DNA from: Symsagittifera roscoffensis
Lineage: Eukaryota; Xenacoelomorpha; Acoela; Convolutidae
Direction of reading: 5' to 3'
DNA length: 64,000 nt
Assembly: GCF_963678635.1 (NCBI RefSeq)
Contig: NC_087062.1
Coordinates: forward strand, 81,200,751-81,264,750
The position numbers and the translations under genes are program-made. Positions 19,394 through 31,283 of the stretch are shown here, in pieces. Within the stretch, counting starts at the first letter, position 1. Every line of letters starts with the position of its first letter. The notes beneath the pieces are model-generated. The model did not search any database. It saw nothing but the letters and a program-made list of their open reading frames with translations, and was not told where the DNA came from.

Positions 19394-20893
19394 CCGACCC
19401 AGACCATTGAGAGGCTTTCAAACACGAAAGAATTCATATGAAAGGTTTTTAATTTTGTTTAATATATTTTCAGCTTCAACGAGTTTTTCATCTTTGACTT
19501 TGAGTTAGCATTTGGATGCTTTAACATGGTAGCCAAAAAATTTACCTAGTGATACAATTTTGTCAAGGACGGTTCGTAGATTGCCTAATTCAACAATTGC
19601 GTTTTTGTTTTCTGCGTACCATTTCTGAGTTACGTTGTCTACTAATAATAATATTTTTAGGAGTGGTATAATGGCTAGACCGTACAGACCGTACATGGCC
19701 ATTGCTAGTGGATCCCCCTGGGCTGTCCCTTCTTTTGTTAACGAAAGCTTAGATGGATTGAAGTACGAATTCTTAATCACTATTAAAAGAGATAGACAGG
19801 TATTTGCGATGTTTTCAATTTCAGCTTTCGATTTAGCGAGTTTCAAGCGTTTTCGGCATCTATCAAAAACCAACTTGGGCGGAGGTATTGCTGTTTTGAT
19901 CTCTTAAGGTGTGGATTGTAAACTCAATGCCACATTTGTAACCTAGACAGAGTTTGAACCGAGCGACATGAGTTCGTTTTTTAAGCCTTTGGTTATTGTT
20001 CGGTCTATTATCCTACGCATAACTTCTCCTATGCCAATGGGTCCTACTCCTGGGTTTCATCTAAGGGTAAAAATCTACATGAGTTATATGGTTCCGTTAC
20101 TTCTGGGTTTAGTTCTTCGGTTGTCAATTTTGTTAACAATTTTAGCTATTGTTTTTGAAATCTCTACTGTTTGCTGTCCGGAGTGGGTTAAAATACGTCT
20201 TTACTCATTTGCAACAAGGCCAGATGTTCCATGAGATCCATGCGTTCTCATGGCTGCCTTATTGATCTAATGACCGTTTATCTGATTAAATTTTCTTTGT
20301 GGTTTCTAGGAATTCTGGGCAGGGGTTTGATCATTGGTCTTGTAATGTTACAGGCTCTATAGTGAACAGCTCTCTGGAATTTTGTTAAGGTGGGGCAGCG
20401 GAAGGGTGAGAATGGAGTTGGGGGAGCGTGGTTGCAGCTAGGTTTGGGGATTGAATTCTTGTGTGTCGTTAGCTGAGTGAAATTAGGAGGTGCAGCGATG
20501 ACAGCTGAAATCATCATAGCGATCACTGCTGCGGGCTAGGCCACTGCATTTTAGATGCATGTAGCCTAGGCATGGAAAGCACCGAACACTTGTGTTTGAA
20601 GAAATTTTGAAGGTGCTCCTGAGTTTTTGAAGGTAAAAAATTTCTACAAGTATCAATTATCTGACCTCCCGGCATAGAATCCCTTGTCTTCACAGCTGCG
20701 CTAAATCTTCTTTCTTTTTTCTTGGAAACATCAAGCAGCTATAAAGCGAATGAAACACTTAAAACACAGATAATTAAAACAAGCACTGGCATTGGTCAGT
20801 TAATTATCCGGGTTAGAGATTTATCCCATTACAGCACCTCTGGCCAAGTGTAGAAGCAGGAAAACTATACCCCCTCTAGATTGAATATTTTAA
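19394..20893 (-). pseudogene. Non-LTR retrotransposon fragment, copy 2 (1.50-kb unit)
   Basis: The unit carries PHD remnant, linker, RT entry motif and RT core on the minus strand. The best frame (19505-19873) contains EGTAQGDPLAMAMYGLYGL and FGYHVKASKC. The WYADD box reads WYAEN, so the second catalytic aspartates are lost. The C-terminal third seen in copy 1 is absent, because the unit stops and the next begins at the AACCGACCCAGACCAT junction. It is nearly identical to copy 3. Confidence 0.7.
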
Positions 20894-22394
20894 CCGACCC
20901 AGACCATCGAGAGGCTTTCAATCACGAAAGAATTCAAATGAAAGTTTTTTAATTTTGCTTAATATATTTTCAGCTTCAACAAGTTTTTCATCTTTGACTT
21001 TGAGTTAGCATTTGGATGCTTTATCATGGTAGCCAAAAAAATTTACCTAGTTATACAATTTTGTCAAGGACGGTTCGTAGATTGCCTAATTCAACAATTG
21101 CGTTTTTGTTTTCTGCGTACCATTTCTGAGTTACGTTGTCTACTAATAATAATATTTTTATGAGTGGTATAATGGCTAGACCGTACAGACCGTACATGGC
21201 CATTGCTAGTGGACCCCCCTGGGCTGTCCCTTCTTTTGTTAACGAAAGCTTAGATGGATTGAAGTACGAATTCTTAATCACTATTAAAAGAGATAGACAG
21301 GTATTTGCGATGTTTTCAATTTCAGCTTTCGATTTAGCGAGTTGCAAGCGTTTTCGGCATCTATCAAAAACCAACTTGGGCGGATGTATTGCTGTTTTGA
21401 TCTCTTAAGGTGTGGATTGTAAACTCAATGCCACATTTGTAACCTAGACAGAGTTTGAACCGAGCGACATGAGTTCGTTTTTTAAGCCTTTGGTTATTGT
21501 TCGGTCTATTATCCTACGCATAACTTCTCCTATGCCAATGGGTCCTACTCCTGGGTTTCATCTAAGGGTAAAAATCTACATGAGTTATATGGTTCCGTTA
21601 CTTCTGGGTTTAGTTCTTCGGTTGTCAATTTTGTTAACAATTTTAGCTATTGTTTTTGAAATCTCTACTGTTTGCTGTCCGGAGTGGGTTAAAATACGTC
21701 TTTACTCATTTGCAACAAGGCCAGATGTTCCATGAGATCCATGCGTTCTCATGGCTGCCTTATTGATCTAATGACCGTTTATCTGATTAAATTTTCTTTG
21801 TGGTTTCTAGGAATTCTGGGCAGGGGTTTGATCATTGGTCTTGTAATGTTACAGGCTCTATAGTGAACAGCTCTCTGGAATTTTGTTAAGGTGGGGCAGC
21901 GGAAGGGTGAGAATGGAGTTGGGGGAGCGTGGTTGCAGCTAGGTTTGGGGATTGAACTCTTGTGTGTCGTTAGCTGAGTGAAATTAGGAGGTGCAGCGAT
22001 GACAGCTGAAATCATCATAGCGATCACTGCTGCGGGCTAGGCCACTGCATTTTAGATGCATGTAGCCTAGGCATGGAAAGCACCGAACACTTGTGTTTGA
22101 AGAAATTTTGAAGGTGCTCCTGAGTTTTTGAAGGTAAAAAATTTCTACAAGTATCAATTATCTGACCTCCCGGCATAGAATCCCTTGTCTTCACAGCTGC
22201 GCTAAATCTTCTTTCTTTTTTCTTGGAAACATCAAGCAGCTATAAAGCGAATGAAACACTTAAAACACAGATAATTAAAACAAGCACTGGCATTGGTCAG
22301 TTAATTATCCGGGTTAGAGATTTATCCCATTACAGCACCTCTGGCCAAGTGTAGAAGCAGGAAAACTATACCCCCTCTAGATTGAATATTTTAA
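20894..22394 (-). pseudogene. Non-LTR retrotransposon fragment, copy 3 (1.50-kb unit)
   Basis: This is a head-to-tail near-duplicate of copy 2 with an offset of 1500-1501 bases and only a handful of substitutions (for example QGGPLA instead of QGDPLA in the RT core). The QGDP aspartate is replaced and the WYADD box is again WYAEN, so it is catalytically dead. Joins at both ends are at the same junction motif. Confidence 0.75.
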
Positions 22395-23917
22395 CCGACC
22401 CAGACCATCGAGAGGCTTTCAATCACGAAAGAATTCAAATGAAAGTTTTTTAATTTTGCTTAATATATTTTCAGCTTCAACAAGTTTTTCATCTTTGACT
22501 TTGAGTTAGCATTTGGATTCTTTATCATGGTAGCCAAAAAAATTTACCTAGTGATACAATTTTGTCAAGGACGGTTCGTAGATTGCCTAATTCACCAATT
22601 GCGTTTTTGTTTTCTGCATACCATTTCTGAGTTATGTTGTCTACTACAAATAATATTTTTATGAGGGGTATAATGGCTAGACCGTACAGACCGTACATGG
22701 CCAATGCTAGTGGATCCCCCTGGGCTGTCCCTTCCTGAGAGTAGATGTTTTTTTTGTTAACTAAAGCTTAGATGAATTGGAGTACGAATTCTTAATCACT
22801 ATTAAAAGAGATAGACAGGTATTTGCGATGTTTTCAATTTCAGCTTTCGATTTAGCGAGTTGCAAGCGTTTTCGGCATCTATCAAAAAGCAAATTGGGCG
22901 GAAGTTTTGCTGTATTGATCTCTTAACGTATGGATTGTAAATTCAATGCCACATTTGTGTCCTAGACAGAGTTGGTAGTTTGAACCGAGCGACATTGAAA
23001 TCGTTTTTAAGCATTTAGTTATTGTTCGGTCTGTTATCCTACGCATAACTTTTCCTATTCCAATGGGTCCTACTGCTGTGTTTCATCTAAGGGTAAAAAT
23101 CTACATGGGTTACATGGTTCCGTAACTTCTGGGTTTAGTTCTTCGGTTGCCAATTTTGTTAACAATATATAGCTATTGTTTTTGAAATCTCTACTAATTG
23201 CTGTCCAAAGTGGGTTAAATACGTCTTTACTCACTTGCAACAAGGCCAGATGTTCCATGAGATCCATGCGTTCTCATGGCTGCCTTATTGATCTAATGAC
23301 CGTTTATCTGATTAAATTTTCTTTGCGTTTTCTAGGAATTCTGGGCAGGGGTTTGATCATCGGTTTTGTAATGTTACAGGCTCTATAGTGGACAACTCTC
23401 TTGAATTTTGTTAATGTGGGGCAGCGGAAGGGTGAGAATGGAGTTGGGGGAGCGTGGTTGCAGCTAGGGTTGGGGATTGAAATCATGTGTGTCGTTAGCT
23501 GAGTGAAATAAGGAGATGCAGCGATGACAGCTGAAATCATCATAGCGATCACTGCTGCGGGCTAGGTCGGTACATTTTACATGCATGTAGCCTAGGCATG
23601 GAAAACATCGAACAGCTGTGTTTGAAGAAACTTTGAAGGTCCTCCTGAGTTTTTGAAGGTAAAAAAAGTCTACAAGGTTCAATTATCTGACCTCCCGGCA
23701 TAGAATCCCTTATCTTCACAGCTGCGCTATATGTTCTTTCTTTTTTGGAAACATCAAGCAGCTATAAAACGAACGAAACACTTAAAACACAGATAATTAA
23801 AACGAGCACTGGCGTTGGGTAGTTTTTTATCCGGGTTAGAGATTTATCCCATTACAGCACCTCTCGCCAAGTCTAGAAGCAGAAAAACTATACCCCCCTC
23901 TAGATTGAATTTTTTAA
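22395..23917 (-). pseudogene. Non-LTR retrotransposon fragment, copy 4 (1.52-kb unit)
   Basis: This is more diverged from copies 2 and 3 and closer to copy 1 in several indels (the TTCCTGA(G/A)AGTAGATGTTTTTTTTGTT stretch). The minus-strand frame 23464-23682 keeps the clearest PHD-finger-like part: VRCFPCLGYMHVKC, then FSCHRC. The frame 23070-23267 gives the RT N-terminal segment ending CRFLPLDE before a stop. It is followed on the plus-coordinate side by the PLE/Gypsy part of duplication unit 2. Confidence 0.7.
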
Positions 23918-24599
23918 CCGACCCAGACCATCGCGAGGCTTTCAATCACAAAACAATCAATTGAATTTTTTTTCAATTTTGTTTCTGTTCCACGAACGCT
24001 CTCTTTTTTATAGCGTTCATGGAACAATCTTTCTGCCTAATTGATGTGATACAAATATTTAATAAATGCGATATTTTTGATGTTTGTCGTGCGCCGTTTG
24101 AGGGATTTGTCAGGTCAGCTCTGTCAAGTGAGTCACTGGTTAGCGGAATGTTTTGCTGACCTGGGATGTCGGGTGGTGTGCCGCTGGACCTTCTGAGCTC
24201 AGATGAGATTGTTCCTCATCAGCGAGTTTTTTGGATTTTTTTATTTTTATTTAATAAATGTTTAGTAACTTTTTCTTCATCTATAAAACTCCCACTCTGA
24301 TGTTATGGGTTGATTGAGTCCCTGTGTCTTTACCCTTGCGCCACGCCATCAACATGAGCAAAAACAAGAAGGAATGTGCATAAAACCTTCAGGAATTTTA
24401 AATTGGATTAGATGTAATTGTTGTTCTAAATGGTATTATATCAATTAAGTAAACATAACTCTTAGCAACTCTAGAAAGATCCAATGGTTTCATGTGCTGA
24501 TGTAAAATTTTGTAACAGTCATTCACTTACGTCACAAATGAGGTGACGAAGAAAAGGCAATCATGATAGGTGTTGGATTCATACTTAATTATTTGTCTG

Positions 24600-24955
24600 T
24601 TATTAGGCTTGTCAGCTTGATTCGACTTTTATTCTAAGAATTAAAACATACATTTTGATTAAAACTTATCAAATCATTCATAGAAAAACTTTTAAAAAGA
24701 TTTAAAAAATTGCGAAAAATTTTTGCACATGTGTTCGAGAACGAAATAGCTGAAAAAAAAAAAAATTTCAATTTTCTTTAAAATATTTATGTTATATTCT
24801 TAGATACTCACAAAATTGATTATCAAGCAACTCGATTGGAAAATTATTTTTAAAATGTAAATATACTGACTTTTAGTTGTCTATACCTGATGATGCTAGT
24901 TTTATTGTAAACTTTTGTGTTTTACACAAAATTTTATTGACTTTTAACTATTTTA
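24600..24955 (+). pseudogene. PLE 3' tail remnant (copy in duplication unit 2)
   Basis: This is the counterpart of 16400-16770, with the same GACTTTTAGTTGTCTATACC followed by CTGATGA (24887-24893) and ATGCTAG. It is non-coding and part of the segmental duplication. Confidence 0.6.
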
Positions 24956-25505
24956 AGCAATTTTATACGAAAAGCCCATCTGAGTCAAAACGAAAATGAT
25001 TGTTAAAAGTTCAAGACTTTAGCAGCCAGGTCCCTGTTTCATGCATTTAGCAATCTTTCTTATGAAACTAAGAAGTAAATTTTACCCAACATTATTGCAA
25101 TACCGTAATTAAACCTAAATTCCTACACCAAAAACCAGCTGAAAAACGTCTGATAAATGATAGAAGAGAGCAGAACTTTAAGCCATAAAATAGTTTTATT
25201 AATTTGCATGGAACGATCAACAACAGCATAAAGAAACATCAATCTAATTACCGAGCTTGCAGCCTGGATGAGCTTTGCAGCTATTTTAAAGAAAACCAAC
25301 ACCGATTCGAAGCAATTGTCTGCTGTCAGAGGCAAAACACTCAAAACATCCTCCAGAAACTTCTCGGGAGAGCCTGCCTTAAACTTCAAATTACAAAACA
25401 CGTCATCTCCAGACGGAAGCAGCATTACAGCTGTGTGGTGAAGCAATACCGTTAACTGCAGAAGCCGTGGATCTGGAGCAGCACATCTGTCACATCGCTA
25501 GATAA

Positions 25506-25718
25506 TGTCGAGCTTGAGAGAGAAGAAGTTAAAACAACTTGTTAATGTTAACGTTTACTTACGTTCTGAACCATAGTTTTCTATAGACGCAGTTCTCGTC
25601 CTTGTAATCAAATTCAATCAACCAGTACACATCAATGTTACATAATATCAAAACATAAGTGATATATAAATACATAAGAAGTTTTATTTGGAGTTTTATC
25701 TATCCATGCCGGATGACA
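25506..25718 (-). repeat. 3' LTR (213 bp) of the near-full-length Ty3/Gypsy element
   Basis: It starts TGTCGAGC and ends GGATGACA in plus coordinates, so in element sense it runs TGTCATCC to GCTCGACA. It matches 31891-32103 in length and ends. The sense-strand sequence directly before it is a purine tract (GAGGAGGGGAAA, complement of 25719-25730), the primer for plus-strand DNA synthesis. Confidence 0.9.
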
Positions 25719-25730
25719 TTTCCCCTCCTC
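25719..25730 (-). promoter_or_regulatory. Polypurine tract of the Gypsy element
   Basis: In element sense GAGGAGGGGAAA abuts the first base of the 3' LTR. The same tract abuts the LTR at 17872. Position and composition are typical of an LTR-retrotransposon polypurine tract. Confidence 0.8.
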
Positions 25731-25792
25731 GGGAAAAATTATAAAGTTTAAATGAGTTTTTAAGTCCCCGTGGGACTGTTTGGTTTGGTTAT

Positions 25793-27235
25793 TCATTTCT
25801 CCCCTCTTGATTTTTCGGTGTTGTTGTCAATGTTGTCATCTATTTTTTCGTGTTCTTTTTCATTATTCGGTTGTTCGTCTACTTGTCCTTGCTTTGTCTC
25901 TATGTCTTTCGTGTTAACGCAAAATATGTCGTCATTTTCCATCGTTTCATCTTCTGCTTCCGCTGGTGAAGTTAGATCTATCACATTGTTTGTGGAGCTT
26001 GTTTTGTATTTCGGACTAATAGACTGTATAAATTGCAGACAAGCTTTGTATTCTGGAGTTTTTTCTGAAAGTCCCATTTCCTGAATCAGAGATTTTAAGC
26101 TTGGCGAACCTTGTTTCCATTTTTCAGGTGGCGAATCAATTTCAAATTGTTTTATCCCGGTTGCACTCGTGGTCTGTATTGTGCTGATTGGAATGGCGTT
26201 ATCTAGTGCTGTCGCTAATGTCGCCTGTCCGTTTCTAGTCGACTTTCTTGTTGCGGTTGCAGGTGGTGTATTTTTCTGATTTTGTCGCCCTGGTGAAGGC
26301 GAGGTGGTCTCATCCGATAATGACGACGAATCATTTTAATTTTCTGCGTTATTAATTATCTGTTCAATCTCCGTTTGGAGACTCATCCCTCGTGGCGTTT
26401 GCAGTTTTCTTACTGGTTTTCTTCCAGTACGTTTTCCTACCGCTTTTCTTTTCGTGGGACTGACTTTGCTTGTGCCCTGGCTCTGTGCTGACTTCTCTTG
26501 CATTGTTAGTTTGGTTGGTAGCCTCGTTGTGGTGTCCTCCTTGAACATGGGATGTTTTGGAGCTTGAGGAACTTTTATGTCAAAAAATGTGAGCATGGTC
26601 CTGTTCTCCGTGATGATTTGTAAGTCGCTTAAGCGAGAAGGTCTGCAAGGTCCGAAGATTATCAGGTTAGGAACAAGTGCGGTTTCTCTATTTCTTAGTA
26701 ACCTCAGTTGTTTGCCAAAAGTTTGTATCCAAGCAGTGTGTGGTGTGTAGGTTAGAGTTTTTCCAAATATGGTTTAATATTTTTGACAAATGATTTTGGG
26801 TTTTATAATTTTGTTGCTAACCGGAAGATTTTTCGTGCCACTTGTTCAATGCGTTTTTTGTTATTTTTGTCGACTATTTGTTGCACTCCCTTTTATCTTA
26901 TGTTAAATTTATTCCTCGCTAGTTCTATAGGTTTTGAGTATGCACCTGTTTCTGGCTGTGTTGGTGAATGCCTGTTTTGTGTGCGTCCTTGGTAGTGGTT
27001 TATGTGAGACTTTAAGTGGTAATCCCTTCTTTCGGATTTGAACTTCATCTTCTGACCATCGCTCGAGGTCATGCATAACTTCTGCTGGCAAAGGTAGCTT
27101 CGTAAGGTTCTTTCGATCTAAACATGCATGTTTTGCTCTCTTCCAGTTAAGATTGTTAGGTGAGCTATTAGTGGCTATGTTCGATAGTGGGGTATTCGGT
27201 TTTCTACCCATATGTGCCTCAAAAGGGGAAATTTT
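25793..27235 (-). pseudogene. Gypsy pol C-terminal extension after integrase
   Basis: From about 27230 down, the minus strand encodes HMGRKPNTPLSN-type sequence, NLNWKRAKHACLDRKNL and LERWSEDEVQIRK, then a basic segment (SPTKRKAVGKRTGRKPVRK, about 26470-26410). It ends in an acidic Asp/Glu/Lys tail that stops at 25793, about 60 bases before the polypurine tract. Frameshifts break it into at least four pieces (26909-27211, 26336-26596, 25793-26077 and gaps). Confidence 0.65.
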
Positions 27236-27349
27236 TCTGACACCGTGTGGTGTGATTCTTAGTGTTTTTTTTCTGCGACATTCGAAGCTAGCTTATATGG
27301 TGTATTTGATTGGTATATTTTCATTAGCGCTAATCTACGTTTAATAGTT

Positions 27350-28187
27350 TGAATCATTCTTTCAACAGCCCCTATGGCTCTGTGATCATCTACGGGTGCG
27401 AAAAATAGTTTTATATTGTTTGTCCTATAGAAAATTTGGAATTTTTTTGCCCTGATTGTTTGAGTTTGATCACACTTTAATGTTCACGGCAACCCGTTGT
27501 TGGAGACATATCTTTGCATGAACTTGATTGCAATATCTGCTGCTGTATTCGATACAACTTTCGCCGTCGGAAAGTTTGACCACTTATCTATCCAACTGAG
27601 ATGTATGCATCCCTATTCAATTCGGCCGCTAGGGGCCCCCGCGAAAACCTAATTGAACTTCCTCATTAGGTTCGACTACCGGTTCCATTTGGAATGAAAG
27701 TTTCTTTCCTAAGATGGAATTTAATTTTTTACCTTGCTCTGTGAATGTTTTCTGCCATTTGCACAATTGAACGGTGGATACGCGGGAACCAGACATGGTG
27801 ACTCAAATCCAACATGGCTGTCGATCTCGGGTGGGTTAGATGAAGACTGTCAAGTACTGTCTGTCGCAGTTGGGAGCGAATGAAGATTCTTTCATCGATG
27901 AGTAGGTAATCCTCTCGGACATGTAGCCGGTTCCAAATGTTGAAACAATATTGTCCGTAAGAGGCTTTGATGGCGTCCCAGTCCCGCTTTTTTACAAAGT
28001 TTATCAAAGGACGCAGTTTTCTGTCCTTCTTGGTGGCTGCGGCGATGAATGAAACTCCCAGTACTTTCCGGAGTTTCCGACGAAATAGCGGCGTATGCTC
28101 TTCTGTTTTGGTGGCTTTCTCCGCTGTAGCCACTACGGTATCCATTTCTTCGTTGTGGCTGGCCTCTAGTTGTGACGATGTTGTCAT
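27350..28187 (-). pseudogene. Ty3/Gypsy integrase, degraded
   Basis: The minus-strand frame 27729-28187 has the pre-integrase zinc region: the stretch VLDSLHLTHPRSTAML, then HHVWFP and a conserved IHRSIVQMA. The usual CxxC is lost in MAENIHRAR. Downstream, the core is split by stops (27590-27610). The segment around 27400-27370 (DDHRAIGAVERMI) is the C-terminal catalytic helix region, with the Glu of the DDE triad preserved. The first Asp region (VQL followed by GFRGG) has lost its Asp. The enzyme cannot be functional. Confidence 0.7.
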
Positions 28188-29202
28188 CGTCGGGGTTCCA
28201 CGTTGGGTGTTGTTTCATCTTGCAAACATACGCTGGGGTCCAAGCGGCTGACCCATATTTCCTTTTCCACTAGAGTATCGTCTCCCGTATTGTTGTTTGT
28301 TTGTGTAGCTGTAGTCGACTTAGCTGTTTGGCTTTTAACTTCTGTGTTTATCATTATTTGTGTGGCTATGTTTGATCGAGCAGTGTCAGTTTGTGGTTCT
28401 GCCGTTTGTGAATTTTTTGTTTCCACCACGGTTGGTTTGGATGTCGAACTTTCTCCAAAAATGATTTTTGGAAAATTTGAATGTTTCGGTCTTGTGATCA
28501 ATTCTCTTGCGTCGGTCACTTGCGCGGTTGAAGTGTATTGTGGCGATGATTTAGTTTTTTTCGTCTGTTTTTCTTTGGTTGGTCGTCGCCTGTGCCACCT
28601 CGGGTCGGAAAGGCTTTCTTCCCGATCGGATGTCTTTCTCCAGTCAACCGAAACTGTACGACCACGTGATTTCGTGGTTTTCAATTCTGCCGGAATGAAT
28701 CCGCCTGAGAAGTTTTTCGTGTCTTTTCTGCTCATTGTTTTAAAATTGATCGCGTTGATCAATGTCTTGCTGCAGTTGAGATTTTTTGAATGCGAGAGAA
28801 TTGACTGATTTTGAACAGAATTTGAGTTAGACTGAATTCTGTTTTTGGGTAGCAATTGACCGCTGACGGAATGTTTGGAATGTTTAGCTGTTAATTGAGC
28901 GTTTGTTCTAGCATCTTATTACCCTTTATTTTCCGCGCGCTTTTTGATCAGATCATATGGTGCTTTGTTTCGATTGACCAACTGATTTAGAATGACAGTG
29001 TCAATCATTTCTAGGTTGTTTATGAAAGTATTAATTGCCGCAACTACGAATTCCTCATCGTACTCATTGGGGGTATTGGTAATCAAACCGGATTTCGTGA
29101 CATATAGTCTATTAAACCCATTTTACTCCCTGCGAGATGTTTAATATCAAAAAGAATTGGTATTAATCTATCAATCCAGCTGGTTAGTCGGCTTTGACTT
29201 GT
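28188..29202 (-). pseudogene. Gypsy linker region and RNase H C-terminus
   Basis: Just below 29203 the minus strand reads a segment (LFDIKHLAGSKMGLIDYMS, about 29150-29090) typical of the RNase H end of Mag-like Gypsy elements. It continues with a Glu/Asp/Asn stretch (about 29070-28930, FVVAAINTFINNLEMID). A long Ser/Thr/Lys-rich linker (28184-28855, open for 223 codons) leads to integrase. The RNase H N-terminus is missing because of the duplication at 29203-29459. Confidence 0.6.
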
Positions 29203-29459
29203 CGCCGGTTCCGAATGTTGAACCAATATTGTCCGTAGGAGGCTTTGATGGCGTCCCAGTCCCGCTTTTTTCACAAAGTTTATCAAAGGACGCAGTTTTC
29301 TGTCCTTCTTGGTGGCTGCGGCGATGAATGAAACTCCCAGTACTTTCCGGAGTTTCCGACGAAATAGCGGCGTATGCTCTTCTGTTTTGGTGGCTTTCTC
29401 CGCTGTAGCCACTACGGTATCCATTTCTTTGTTGTGGCTGGCCTCTAGCTGTGACGATT
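29203..29459 (-). repeat. Internal copy of the integrase N-terminal region inserted between RT and RNase H
   Basis: This block repeats 27928-28180 with only a few changes. It encodes the same LFRRKLRKVLGVSFIAAAT sequence in the same orientation. It directly follows the RT catalytic box (29460) and replaces the rest of RT plus the start of RNase H. Confidence 0.8.
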
Positions 29460-30004
29460 GGAATATCGTCTGGAAATGCGTAAGTATTTTCGCAATTTGT
29501 GAGTATTAAGTCCAATGCTTTTTGAAACTCTGCCGGCATATCCGTAAGGCCCTAAAATCCTGTTTGGAATTGGTATGTTCCTGTAGCATTTCCGCCAATG
29601 ATACTGAAGTTGCATTGTTCTCTTGTTGTTTTATCCAACGGGATTTGTGAATATGCGTATCGTAAATCGAGTGTAGTGAATAATGTCTGGTTTGATTTGT
29701 CTGATTTCACCACTTGTGCGATATTGTCCAGAAGGTGATCTATGTTTGGCATTTGATATTCGTTTTTTTTGTATGTATTTGTTAATCTTTTTGGAATCTA
29801 GGGCAGTTTAACCGTTTGGTCCTTTTTGACTGTGATAACTATTGGGCTGATAAATTGTTTGTCTGAGCACTTATCGATCTTGATAATGTGTTTTTGATCA
29901 ATCAACTTGTTTAGTTCCGCTTCGACCCTTTCTTGTAGATGTATTGGTATACGTCTGCCCTTTTGTTGTACCGGTTTAAAGTCTTTATTGAATTGTGTTT
30001 TCAT
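29460..30004 (-). pseudogene. Ty3/Gypsy reverse transcriptase, truncated after the catalytic box
   Basis: Minus-strand pieces in order are: 29798-30004 (RIPIHLQERVEAELNKLI, then SPIVITVKKD), 29552-29752 (LFTTLDLRYAYSQIPLD, with the motif A aspartate; then FSIIGG and TGTYQFQTGF), and 29460-29539 (MPAEFQKALDLIL, then AFPDDIPIV, the FxDD box of Gypsy RTs). Single frameshifts separate them. Immediately after FPDDI the sequence jumps to the internal duplication, so thumb, connection and part of RNase H are gone. Confidence 0.8.
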
Positions 30005-30134
30005 TGCGTGGTGTTTTGACTTTTTTATACGTACGCATAATTGTTAAAAATTATCCTTGACCCATTTTTTAATTCATGGTTTGATTCGTCGCTTCGGTTT
30101 ACCGTGAGTACCTTTTGGGTTTGTTGGTCCGGAA

Positions 30135-30521
30135 TTATTTAATGCCAATGCGTGGTAATAGGTTCCGTCCTATTATATTTGCTTTGTGGTTGACCACTAT
30201 AATGATAGGAGCTGTTTGTACTTTCCAACCTCCCGACTGAATCTTAATTATTAGCCTTCCTTTGAGATGTATTGATTCACCGTTGTAACATGCTAAATTT
30301 CTGGCTGTATCCTCCTGGGGGATGTTTTTGAACACTGCCGTTTGATCATTTTGTTGCGCCCGTTGAGCGGTTTTTTCGTTTAGAAAAGACATCGGGCTGC
30401 CCGAATCAGCAATCGCGAATAGTTCTGTTGTATTCGTCTTCAATTTAACAATGTGGCTATTTAAGTCGCCTTCCGATATTGTTTTTGTGTTTTTGATTTC
30501 GAATGAATCCAATATTACCAT
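30135..30521 (-). pseudogene. Retropepsin-type aspartic protease of the Gypsy element
   Basis: The 128-codon frame includes the catalytic DSG motif (AIADSGSPMSFLNEKT, about residue 37) and the C-terminal NIIGRNLLPRIGIK, matching the retropepsin ILG-type motif and the family's usual spacing. The frame itself is open. Its neighbours gag and RT are in other frames because of lesions, so it is annotated as part of a broken element. Confidence 0.75.
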
Positions 30522-30661
30522 TACGGAAAATTCGTCTATTTGATAGTTCTCCCAACCATTGTTTGTGGTGAACTCAGCATATGCGACCGGGTCGGTATCC
30601 GTCTCCGTGCTCTCTATTTCTGTTTTCTCTTGTTGTTCCTCATTTGTATTTCCTAGGTAAT

Positions 30662-31222
30662 TTAAGTTTGTAGAACGGTAAACTTTTGCAAAGGGTCCGC
30701 GTTTTGTGCATTTTGAGCAAATTGTGTCTTTTGCCGGACAAGATTGTAGATGATTCGGACCATATTGATTTCCACACTTGAAACACTGTTTGGAACTTGT
30801 AATTTGTTGTTGTTGATATTGCTAACCCCTAGTGTTTTGTGATCCACGTGGATACGGTCGGCCGCGAAAACCGCCCCGACCTCGCTGATTGTTCTGGTTG
30901 TACTGTTGTTTTTGTGTGCCACGTGTATTAACATAATGTATTGGTTCTTGTTTTGGGTCACTGTTTGACCTCCGATCGGATTTATTTTCCTTGTACGACT
31001 GTGTTCTATTCCTTTTTCACGTCGAATTGCGTATTCGTATGCCTCTTGTGGGGTACGTGTTTGTGCTAACAATTTCTCTGCAATTTTTTCGTTTTTCATG
31101 TGAGCGATAAACATATCCCTTACCCACTCACTTTCTCGGTCGCCGCAATCGGCCCGTGAAGCTAGTTCCACTAGATCAGCATGAAATTTTTCTAAACTTT
31201 CTGTTTCCTTTGTTTTCGACAA
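30662..31222 (-). pseudogene. Gypsy gag, C-terminal half with decayed zinc knuckles
   Basis: The minus frame holds a helical capsid stretch (SLEKFHADLVELASRADCG, then the segment ending EYAIRREKGIEHSRT). In the alternate frame near 30810-30680 lies CFKCGNQYGPNHLQSC followed by CSKCTKRGPFAKVY, a two-knuckle pattern. In the second knuckle the expected His is Pro and the last Cys is Tyr. It is frameshifted relative to the protease. Confidence 0.65.
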
Positions 31223-31283
31223 ATAAAATTATACCTCTCAAAAGCTATTATACGTGTCGTGACGAATATATCCTCCAGAAGAG

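Noticed and set aside
20278-23552. 82-codon minus frames repeated in each non-LTR unit (starting MIAMMISAVIA)
   Set aside because: They fall between the PHD remnant and RT motifs of the same element and are part of its broken ORF, not a separate gene.
16678-24893. CTGATGA motifs at 16678 and 24887 as functional hammerheads
   Set aside because: No GAAA follows the hairpin-like part, so the core is incomplete. They are recorded only as PLE tail remnants.
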